DNA of 64,000 nt from Panorpa germanica (lineage: Eukaryota; Arthropoda; Insecta; Mecoptera; Panorpidae): NCBI GenBank assembly GCA_963678705.1, contig OY783203.1, positions 38,564,347 to 38,628,346 of the forward strand. Reading direction: 5' to 3'. Of the stretch, positions 21,957-30,947 are shown piece by piece. Numbering within the stretch: the stretch's first letter is position 1; each line of letters starts with the position of its first letter. The notes beneath the pieces are model-generated. The model saw only the letters and a list, made by a program, of their open reading frames with translations. It was not told the DNA's origin and did not search any database. The position numbers were made by a program, and so were the translations under genes.

Positions 21957-22050
21957 GAGAAAATATAGCACTGGTCCGGTGATCGAACCCGAAAACGCAG
22001 TAGTCTGACGTCAAGCATAAATGCTCTCGACCACTGCGAAGTCTATTTAC
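21957..22050 (-). mobile_element. tRNA-derived SINE, head, reversed
   Basis: AGAAAATATAGCACTGGTCC, GGTGATCGAACCCGAAAACG and GTCAAGCATAAATGCTCTCG. The reverse complement has CGGGTTCGATCACCGG, a nearly intact B-box region. Confidence 0.7.
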
Positions 22051-22536
22051 ATTTAATTTTACATGTATATAAGTTTTAGTAAGTTCAAGTAATAGTAGTA
22101 AAACTAAAAATAACTTACAACTTACGAGTGAGTATTCAGCGCACTTATTTAGGTTATTTAGGGATATAGCCCACAGCTCTTATCCCTCCTCACCCTCTCT
22201 CGATATCCAATAGCACCAAAAATATTTAGAAAATCGATTTTAAACGATCAATATGATTAAAAATTCACACAAACATGTACATAAAAAACACTGAAAAGTG
22301 GGTATAAAATACTGAATATATATACGTACGTATACACGTATACGCAAGAGTTCGATAAATGTCATTCGATATTAACTAGAGATGAGCATCGAATTATAAA
22401 AAAACATCGATTCTTATTTCGATGGTTGATAAAACGATATATTCAAGTATAGTAGTGATATAAAATTGTTGACGATGTTTTCTTTTGTGATGATTTCAAC
22501 TATGAGATGATTTTCGATGACCGAACGTTAAGACAT

Positions 22537-22789
22537 ACCATATCAACAAGATGTAAAAGAACAATGATCGTGACATTTGTATCATTATTACACTTCAATT
22601 ATAGTTCGTATCAACCTTATCTTCATTTGTATTTCGGCACGTGGAGTGGTTTCGCCATTTGTAGCTGATAAATTAGACATTTCATATGAACGACTGTGAG
22701 AAACTGAACTGTAAATGAACTCTTTCATGAGAAAAAAGTCATACGCATCTTCAATACGATGTCAAAGTGACTCCAACATGTTTACTGTG
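22537..22789 (+). mobile_element. CCCAGTAAACA miniature element, diverged copy
   Basis: ACACTTCAATTATAGTTCGT, GGAGTGGTTTCGCCATTTGT, ACATTTCATATGAACGACTG and AACATGTTTACTGTG match the 253-bp elements at 47137 (same orientation) and 38898 (opposite). The left end has decayed. Confidence 0.7.
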
Positions 22790-22995
22790 CGGATATGACC
22801 TAAAAGTTGAAATCGCTGAAAAACAAGAAGAGAAAGAAATTTTATTATATGCCAAATATAATTCTACATTAATTGAGCAATAGACTTTTATACGAGGTTT
22901 CGTTATTATTTGAAAAGATATATTTATAAACCTCATATATAATATATATCCTTCTCTTCTTTTGTATTACGGCGATTTTAACTAATTTTTTTTTT

Positions 22996-23098
22996 CATTT
23001 AATTCGTCGGCCTAATTGCGACGACCTCCTACTAAATTGGCATACATTTGGACTACACGACTGCTTAATAACTTTATAATTATGCATGTATAACCAAT
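22996..23098 (-). mobile_element. tRNA-derived SINE, tail, reversed
   Basis: TTTAATTCGTCGGCCTAATT, GACCTCCTACTAAATTGGCA and ACTACACGACTGCTTAATAA represent the 3' half of the SINE on the minus strand. Confidence 0.6.
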
Positions 23099-23164
23099 AA
23101 TAAATGAAGAATTTAAATAATATTTAAAAAAAATATATAATATAAACACACAGTATATACAAAG

Positions 23165-23390
23165 TAGTCATCCATAAACTACGTCACATAAATATCATTA
23201 TTTTTTACGCTTTTAAGTGTTACGTTGTGACGTCACATATTTGAAAAAAAAAATATTTTTCATTTAAGTATAATTTTAGATTAGATGTTATATTACAAAT
23301 TCAATAATTCCTCCTGCCCCACATGTCACATCTTGTCACACATTGAGGAGCCCTTCCCCCCCGTTGAAAATGAAAATGTATGGAAAATGA
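23165..23390. mobile_element. ACGTCA family miniature element, copy 2
   Basis: The left end is TCATCCATAAACTACGTCAC. The interior has TTGTGACGTCACATATTTG, then CACATGTCACATCTTGTCAC, then a C-rich run. The right inverted repeat is too decayed to place exactly. Confidence 0.5.
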
Positions 23391-23876
23391 TGAGTTCTTT
23401 GCATATATATAACAACAAAAAATGTTGCTAGTATGAAACGCTATTTTATGAATAATGAAAGCGCAGATGTAATTCTTTCTTGATAAAATCTTATTATTAT
23501 TTATATTTCAAGTAAACAAAATCAGTTGATTTGCAAACATCGATATATCGTATCGTATGCAAGTCTCTAGTTCCATCTTGTTCTTCTCTCTGATACACTT
23601 AAAAATATAAACCAAAAAAAAAAAAAAGATTTATGTCAAAAGATATAAAAATAAAACCCACATTTTAAGGATATTTATTACATATCATTGTAGAAAACCA
23701 AAAGTGACTAAAGTAACACTAAAAGCTGAACTCAATAATGTTTATTATGAAAGAAGTCTACAAGATCATAAAAAATACGAAAACGGGTATATCTGAAATA
23801 AAACTCTTAAAGATACTAAAAGCAGAATTAACTGAATGCAAATGTAAGTGAAATAGTTATATGAAGTCCAGGGGTA

Positions 23877-24102
23877 CAAGTATAGTTCAAATTACGAGAG
23901 TTCGGCGGTAGTTTATGCTTAAAATAGGCTGTGCTGTATAAATCTACGACACAATAGAAAAGCAGTGTGTTACACATTGTTCTATATTGAATATAGGAGC
24001 GAATAAGATAAAATTCAATATCGTATTGTAATTTATACGGTTTTTATAATCTCTTTAGAGCATGAGTCTCTGCCGAACTCTCGTAATTTGAACTATACTA
24101 AG
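23877..24102. mobile_element. TA-flanked miniature with long inverted repeats
   Basis: The left arm is AGTATAGTTCAAATTACGAG then AGTTCGGC. The right arm is the exact reverse complement over the same 28 bases. TA dinucleotides at 23875-23876 and 24103-24104 fit a Tc1/mariner-type target duplication. The 226-bp length and lack of a frame make it a nonautonomous element. The near-identical arms suggest a younger insertion than most here. Confidence 0.75.
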
Positions 24103-24239
24103 TAAATATTTAAATGGCCTCGTATTTGCCTACAACAATAGTGGAAATTAATTTTACCTAAATATGTTGATAAACTATGATAGTATATAATATGATTATT
24201 ATTGGTGACTCAAAATCCTAAATTAAAATTTATGAAAAT

Positions 24240-24460
24240 TATACATATACATATATAATAATTCTAGATAAGGATTTAGTTAGTTAAGTTATTCTAGTTA
24301 AGGCCATCCAATTACTAGGTATGTGTTCAAAACAACCCTTTTATCATAGAAAACTTAACTTTATTATAAAAAGATACTAGCAGCTTTTGACTCCCCATGC
24401 GAGGTCATCATCATGTAAAATAAATTATAAAATTACACTCCCTACTGGCACACTATGCCC
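24240..24460 (-). repeat. retroelement-like repeat with hammerhead-like core, reversed
   Basis: Reversed, it matches 42035-42200 across TACTAGCAGCTTTTGACTCC (plus-strand text), TATCATAGAAAACTTAACTT and AATTACTAGGTATGTGTTCA. The other copy has CTGAAGA, a short stem and GAAAG. See the entry at 42035. Confidence 0.5.
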
Positions 24461-24549
24461 TTACCAATATTAGTCCCCTCGTTAAAACATCGCAAGTCAG
24501 AATTAACACAAAATGACTTCTGTTACAGTGAAGTTGTATAAAAGAAAAA

Positions 24550-24551
<2 letters not shown>

Positions 24552-24599
<48 letters not shown>
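24552..24599. repeat. (TA)n microsatellite
   Basis: A pure TA run of 48 bp. Confidence 0.95.
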
Positions 24600-24601
<2 letters not shown>

Positions 24602-24844
24602 AAAATTCCATAAAATTGTTACTGGTATTTAAGGATTATCTATCATAATAAAAGTGACCTATTACATTAACGCTTTTACCTAATGTACAACGGTATTATG
24701 ATCTTTCTGTGCATCTTCTTAACGACTACACAATCTCAAAAAGTAATTTAAAAGTATTAAAGGATTTTGGAATAATTATAAAATATTAAAATTAACCCTT
24801 CTAAATTAAATATTACTAAGTTTTGCTGATTGTAAGGTAAAACA

Positions 24845-24965
24845 TCATTTATATCGTCGGTTCAGTAGTTCAGTAGTGAGACATCTTTATATACTGACTT
24901 TTCAGGTAACGCCGAAAACTATATTCGAGTTACAAGCATTCCAGCGGTAATCGACAAGTTTATCT
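24845..24965. repeat. dispersed repeat, 'TTAGTGAGACAT' family, rearranged
   Basis: The left part, TCGTCGGTTCAGTAGTTCAG then AGTGAGACAT, is in plus orientation. The right part, AACTATATTCGAGTTACAAG then CATTCCAGCGGTAATCGACA, is the reverse complement of the right part of the copy at 7489-7712. The result is a head-to-head arrangement. Confidence 0.5.
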
Positions 24966-25287
24966 GTATTATTATTTTGATTGGTTATAATTATAAGTTA
25001 TCTGAGTACTGAATCCGATAGAGAGTACACTTTTACACAAATATGCATCTTGAACTCAAATAAAAAAAATTCGTAGATGTATCACTAATGAAATGGTCAG
25101 TCCAATCGATATGTCTACATAATCATGTACTTTTTTAGACAGCGATGGAGTTTACGGTACCATAAAACTGTCAGAATAATAGAAGGTATTCTATGACAGT
25201 CTAATATCATAAACAGAACGAAGCAATACAAATAATTTTTGTAAAAGAAATTCGATTTATATAGAAATCGTTTGATGGCACCGTCCT

Positions 25288-25350
25288 AGAGAGCATATTT
25301 GCTATATGTCAGACTGCTGTATCTTTGAGTTCGATCACTGGACCAGCAGT
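25288..25350 (+). mobile_element. tRNA-derived SINE, head fragment
   Basis: TAGAGAGCATATTTGCTATA, CAGACTGCTGTATCTTTGAG, then GTTCGATCACTGGACCAGCA. The A-arm region and B-box are diverged but in order. Confidence 0.5.
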
Positions 25351-25365
25351 ACTGCACGTGACCAC

Positions 25366-25385
25366 AGATAATCACGTGATTATCT
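25366..25385. promoter_or_regulatory. 20-bp perfect palindrome around a CACGTG E-box
   Basis: AGATAATCACGTGATTATCT is its own reverse complement. Another CACGTG lies 16 bp upstream (25354-25359). CACGTG is the binding core for bHLH-PAS and Myc-type factors. Any function here is inference. Confidence 0.4.
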
Positions 25386-25659
25386 ATCAAGTATTATCAA
25401 TTACTATCAATCTTATAACCCCTATAAAAATATTCGAAATAGAACCCCGCCCCACCGTTACTTAGTTCGGTACAGATGACTATAGGAATAAATACGAATG
25501 TACGAATGTAAATACTGATCCCTACTTAATTCGAACTCAATTTGATTCAATAAAACCGTGCTGCTAAGTATGTTTACTCTATACTTCACAAATCTGTAAT
25601 CAATTTAAATAATTTCACAATTTCCAGTACATCAACTGTTGCTTTGCACATATACTCCG

Positions 25660-25800
25660 GGACCACATATGTGTGTTCATGTACGAATATTCAGTATTCG
25701 TTAACGTAAGAATGTACACATGATTCGTATTCACACCGGAAATATTCGATATTCGTACATTCTGGAACAATCGGTAAAGAATATGCATGTGTTGACCCAG
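25660..25800. mobile_element. palindromic element, GTTCA-CAT-ATTCG family, short copy
   Basis: Left GTGTGTTCATGTACGAATAT; right, reversed, GGGTCAACACATGCATATTC. The interior holds inverted ATTCGTA motifs. It resembles the ends of 55326-55666 and part of 58735-58880. Confidence 0.4.
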
Positions 25801-26105
25801 GGTGACTGATAATATTCTTTCATACTCGTACTTTCATATAGGTTATATTGGTTTGGCTTTATCAGTTATTATTAGAAAAATTATATTGTGGTTTCGTTGT
25901 TTATTTTAATATTTATTAAATAACAAATCAAATTAGAACATGTAAATAACCGCAACATTTTTATGTTTATTACTATGTGTTTGTTTTTATATATTACTGT
26001 GTTTGTTTTTTATATTATACTCGTGCCAAAAGAAGATAAAAAGAAACAAATTTAATAGTTTAACACGTATTTAAGAATGTTCCCAAGAAGCATGTACATT
26101 ATGTC

Positions 26106-26485
26106 GGTTTCACACCAGAGAGAAAGTTCAATAAAACACGAACAAAAACTTGTTTTTCTGAACAAAAACATCAATGTTTACAACAAAGAGACAGTTCTTA
26201 AAACATTTTTGCCTTTTGTTGCTGTTTTAGTAAACATTCCCATCTGCAGTTGGTAAGATCAAAGGAAAACATGTTTGTTCTTGTTTTTTACTCTGCTTGG
26301 TTTGAACACGTAATTTTGTTGCTGTTTATTATGTTTATAATTTTTATGGGACACACAGAAAAACATTAAAAACAAAACCAGTATGTTTTCGAAAAACAGA
26401 ACTGTTTTAAAAAAAAACAAAATATGTTTTTGTTTTCTTTTGTCACAACAAAACTGTTTTCAACACTGTATCTCTGGTGTAATAT
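26106..26485 (-). mobile_element. miniature element with CACACCAGAGA inverted ends, copy 2
   Basis: Reversed, it follows copy 1 (9424-9790) along its length: TCTTAAAACATTTTTGCCTT, TGTTGCTGTTTTAGTAAACA, TTATGTTTATAATTTTTATG and TTTTCGAAAAACAGAACTGT all have counterparts. Ends are CACACCAGAGAGAA and reversed TTACACCAGAGATA. Length is about 380 bp with no frame of significance. Confidence 0.7.
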
Positions 26486-26756
26486 CGGCATTACATTGAT
26501 GTATTGAACGTAACATACGAGTAATGGAATATCGTTTAGTGTTATATAAAATCCTGCTTGAATCGTTGCACTGCTAGTGCGAGATATTTTCATATACATA
26601 GGTCTCAAACAGGTTTGGAGTTATTCACACGGACAAAGTGAAATACCTTATTTGATGATATCGGTGAGCATCAAATAAGGAATGTGTTATGTAAGGTGGT
26701 AATCACAAACTAAAGCTCTATTCCTAGTTCTGTTTTAATTTGTAATTAAACCGCCT

Positions 26757-26893
26757 CGGCAAAAAGTGCTCCCGTGCCCCCAAATAAAATTTTTGAATTT
26801 TGAATTTTTTTTTTTAATATGATATTCAATGATTACACAATCCAAAATTTGAGCTTTCTCCTACCGAGCCCACCAAACTTCCCCGCGCCCCTG
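26757..26893 (-). mobile_element. hAT-like terminal segment, reversed
   Basis: Reversed it begins CAGGGGCGCGGGGAAGTTTG and contains AAAATTCAAAAATTTTATTTG, as does the left end of the 8176-8866 element. The other side is a C/G-rich GGCAAAAAGTGCTCCCGTGC. It could be a tiny deleted copy. No target duplication seen. Confidence 0.4.
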
Positions 26894-26911
26894 TTATACA
26901 TTTTTTAATTT

Positions 26912-27150
26912 CAAAATTTTGAAATATGTTCGTATTAAATAGCATAATACACAAGCAAAATTCAACTTTCTATCTTTTACGAATTAAAAGTTATACAGAA
27001 AAAAGTGATTAATTTTTTTTCCAGTTTTTTCATAATTACCAGGGGTTTCTAGGAAATTCAGGAAAAATCGGAGGACGCCAAAAGACTTTTCTCTACGAAA
27101 TAGAAAATTTTCAAAAAAATCGCAGGAGCCGTTTTCGAGCTACCATACGA
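26912..27150 (+). repeat. dispersed repeat with AACTTTCTATCTTTTACGAA, copy 1
   Basis: AAATTCAACTTTCTATCTTT, ACGAATTAAAAGTTATACAG, AAAAAGTGATTAATTTTTTT, GACGCCAAAAGACTTTTCTC and GGAGCCGTTTTCGAGCTACC recur in the opposite orientation at 34125-34362. No frame; family unknown. Confidence 0.6.
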
Positions 27151-28626
27151 ATCGCTAAAACATATAAGATATAAACATACACCTGGAACATTATAAATAA
27201 GATTTTCTTAGTCTTTAAAGTCTCTTAAGTACCTGTTTAGGACTCTGTCTAAGCCTAATCGATGCCTTATTCATTACAGGCATAATCCTCGGGAGGCTTG
27301 AGTTCCGTTTCAAATCAACGTCATTCAGTAATAAAAAAAAAACAAAACGCCATTAAAGAGCTGCCTATACAGCAAACGAAGAAAGAGCAGAACCTTCCAT
27401 CCCTATACTGTCTGATTTAAATTAAAATAACTTCGTCCGGAGTTCCTGTGGCTTTGTGTTCGAGAAGGGGGTGGTGGGATAACGTATGGCATAGAATTTG
27501 TTACTTATTAGCAGAAGGGGAAGAGTTTACATGAACGTAATTCTTCCACTAGGAAAAATGTAATCTTCCTCGTGGTAAATTGAAGGTCGATTTCGATTTT
27601 GATTTTAAATACTATTGTAATTACAAACGTTAAAGCTATGTCGTTAATTTAAATCGAGAAATTAAAGTTTAATGAGTTTAGCTAAAAATATCAGTTTGGG
27701 GATAAAACCGTATTACTTGACCATTTACAGAATGTTAATTATTTTTGCAAGGTATTTATTATCATAGTCAACATACTTGTGTGCGTATTGTCATGAATAA
27801 TATATCAAACGAAAGAGCGCGAAATTTATTATTCATGGTACGAAAATATACCCCCATTTCTTACACCTCATTGTTTCATCGCGTCTGTAATGGGATTATA
27901 GCTCGAAAATTTAAGGTATTTTGAGGATTGCTTTTTTATAATAAAAATAATGAAAAACGATATTTTAACTTTTTAGGTTTATTATTACACTTCTTCTATA
28001 AACAAAAAAATCTTTTTTTAAATTAAAAAAAATGTTAATTATTTGTAGACCTGTCCAAAAATTGGACTATTTATCTAAAAAATACAAACTAAGAAAATTA
28101 TTAATTAGTATGAGTTCAGTTATGGTTGGGACTAGAATTTTTTTTTAAAAAATTGGCAAAATGGCGCGCTTTTGAAATTGAAGTTCTAAGTTCTATTCAC
28201 CCCTAAGATACTAGAGGCCCATGGTTCTAATATTCAATTGTATCCATTGCTTAGTTAAATGTGTAATACGGAAAAGGTTCTATTTCGTGTACGGATTTCA
28301 AATGTTTGCCGAATGAGCACGAATTTTGCGTTCACACATTTGCATGCACCTCCCCAAAAATAATACTGCCGGCGGCCATGCTATTAATTTAGTAAATTAT
28401 TATAGATCTCACTAAATGTTAAACTAGTTGAATAAATATAATCATGTAGTTTAAACACAATTATTGTTAATCATGGAGATAGGGGTTGTCTATTGCTAAA
28501 TATTTCTCTAAAATAGAATAATATAAAATTAAATAAATTTTTTTGCTTTTGTGCTATTACTACAATTGGTTTTTATTAAAAATTAAACTAAAATTTATTT
28601 ATTATTTGCAAGGACATTTTTAGTGA
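27151..28626. other. unassigned AT-rich sequence
   Basis: No gene or complete repeat identified. A C/G-rich CACCTCCCCAAAAATA then CTGCCGGCGGCCATG lies near 28346-28382. Direct repeats of A/T runs otherwise. Confidence 0.4.
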
Positions 28627-28740
28627 CCGACAGACAGTAATTATAGTTCAAATCAGACTGCTGATCCTTCGGGTTCGATCCGCCGACTAGTGCTTTATTT
28701 TCTGAATGTTGTTGTTATCAACGTTAAATTATAAAAAACT
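28627..28740 (+). mobile_element. tRNA-derived SINE, short copy
   Basis: CAGACTGCTGATCCTTCGGG, then TTCGATCCGCCGACTAGTGC and TATTTTCTGAATGTTG, ending ATCAACGTTAAATTATAAA. The middle segment is absent, as in the 10486 copy. Confidence 0.6.
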
Positions 28741-29230
28741 TATTAAGGTGGGGTGCACTTACATGAGACAATAATACCATAGAAGCTGCCAAGATAGTCG
28801 GTGATAGCTTCGAAAGTAAGCAAATGTTAAGAAATTAAAATTATTAAAAGATTAGTACAACCGAAGGACAAAAGTTCAGCTTATTAGTTTTCTAGAACGA
28901 AGTTAGGGTAAAAATTAAAACTGGAAAAAATTAAGAGTGGAAATTTTGGTAGAAGTCATTAAAACAAGCGTTCTTTTATAGGAATTATGTCTAAACTATT
29001 GACTATTTAAGACGTACATGTGTTTGCGAAGTGTATTATTCAAATTGTAATAAATTTCTTTTGTTGGTATTTTATTATGATGCACGAAAATAAAAATTCC
29101 TCGAAAGAGAGAAAATGTTTGAATCTCAGAAAAAATGAATAGGTTCGGATTGAATCACTAATTATTTTACACATTATAAATTTAGTAACTTATTTTGAAA
29201 CTGTTTTTCTCTGCCTGCGTTAACTTTTTA
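28741..29230. other. unassigned sequence
   Basis: No gene or repeat end supported. Confidence 0.35.
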
Positions 29231-29380
29231 CGATTTTTAAAAGGCCTATATTTTCTAATTTAGACTACTTATGGCCGCTGCAAGGTATGGGATTTATTTC
29301 GCTCTTTATTTAAGGTCGGTTGACCATTTCCAGTGAACTTAAGTATCTTATTTTAGAAAATATAGACCTTTCAAAAATCG
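29231..29380. mobile_element. foldback element with 40-bp arms
   Basis: Left arm CGATTTTTAAAAGGCCTATA then TTTTCTAATTTAGACTACTT. Right arm reversed CGATTTTTGAAAGGTCTATA then TTTTCTAAAATAAGATACTT. About 85 percent of arm positions pair, around a roughly 70-bp loop. No target duplication assigned. Confidence 0.6.
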
Positions 29381-30427
29381 ACAGAAGTAGGTGTCTAATT
29401 TTTGCCACAAAATATTTAAAGAAATAAGAAATGTAGATATAATTCTAATTCTTAAGTAGCAAAGTTATCTCCAAAATATTTTCATCTCCAATAATTCCTT
29501 AATAAAAAAATAGAACATTAAAATTAAAATGATATTTACTGTAGCCTTTGAGTTTGTGCGCAATAAAACTTGTCCTATCAGTAGATAAGACATATGAATT
29601 TAATATTTTCATACGAAAAAATATATCTTGAAGTAAAACACTTTCTAAAAATAATTTTGACGGCAAATAATAAAAGTAATGTAACAATCCATCAAGTTAT
29701 TACCACTTCGATCAAGTACACTTTTATTGCCGTAAACAGAGGCGGTTTAAATAGAGGGTAACAGAAAAGATTAATCAAAGGGCCCCTTTCTTGTTTAGCG
29801 TACCAGTAGTCTTAATGCACCACTGACATTAAGCAAAGAAGTTTACAAACCAAAAAGTTTCATCCCCAATTGCTTAAGATTTCGTTAAAACATTTTTTAA
29901 AGGATGTATTTTCATGCAAATTTTTAAAACGTTACTTATCTTTAAAACATACACTTTTTACGGATAATATAAAATAAATATATTCCATATAGTTCTATAC
30001 CAGCTGTTTTCCTACTATACATATATTATATATATATAAAATAAAATGATATTGCTGGCTGCGACACAATGGCGTCGATCTACCACATAACATAGGCCGA
30101 CGAGTCACCCAGTCATATGGATAAGTACTATAACAATAATAATGACTAGGGTTGCCAACCATTGTAAATAAAAAAATATTAAAGGCTAGACAAGTAATGA
30201 AACTAACCTTTACTACATTTGTTAAGGACTAGAGATAAATGTCAATTTATCTTAAAAATAGCATGAAATAAAGTAAATATATTATGAAAGTTACTCTATG
30301 AATATTAACAGTACATTGCTGTGACTCCAACTCAGCACTGACCATGACATAATGCGGAGAAAGAGAAACAGCTTTGACACTTCCACACCTAAAGATCGGA
30401 TAAGAGATCTGACAATATACATATTCG
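29381..30427. other. unassigned sequence
   Basis: No gene. CAGAGGCGGTTTAAATAGAG near 29738 and reversed CAGTGGTGCATTAAGAC near 29825 look like two hAT-type ends of a very small remnant. This is too weak to call separately. Confidence 0.35.
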
Positions 30428-30947
30428 CAGAGATGAGCACAAATACTTTTCAAAAGTATTTAAATACAAAATCCTCGTTTTTTTGTCGATTTATTTGTCG
30501 TTAGATTTGTTGTAGTAATTTTTACATAGAGAATAAAAAAAGTGAGGCATATTTTCAACTGGCAACATTCATATTATTATTATATAAGACGGGTAGAACT
30601 CATATAGGTTGTCAGAATTCGTTCCTCATATTATGCATACTCACTTACCTCCAGTGCCCGCTCTAATAGGGAGGATATGGAAAGAAAGAATCGGCTCTAT
30701 CATTTTCAATTAGAATTATCACGACAATTATGCAGATAATTTTGGATTATAGATGGTGCTAGTGTTGATGAGGTTTTAAGTTTATATTTATAAAGTAATG
30801 TTTACTGATTAAGACTATGAAAGTATTTTCAAATAAAATATAAAATTCTATACTTTTAAAAGGTATTTAAATACAAAATAGAAAATAAGTGTTTTGTATT
30901 TTGTATTTATATTTTGAGTATATCTATTTGAAAAACGCATATCTCTG
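30428..30947. mobile_element. hAT nonautonomous element with 8-bp target duplication
   Basis: The left end is CAGAGATGAGCACAAATACT and the right end, reversed, CAGAGATATGCGTTTTTCAA. CAGAGATG-G-GCA is a frequent hAT start in insects. TTTAAATACAAAAT occurs inward of both ends. Flanks CATATTCG (30420-30427) and CATGTTTG (30948-30955) match at 6 of 8 positions, as expected for a decayed hAT duplication. The 520-bp element has no transposase frame. Confidence 0.7.

Noticed and set aside
24846-24965. A plain direct copy of the repeat at 7489-7712
   Set aside because: Only the left part is in the same orientation; the right part is inverted, so it is listed as rearranged.
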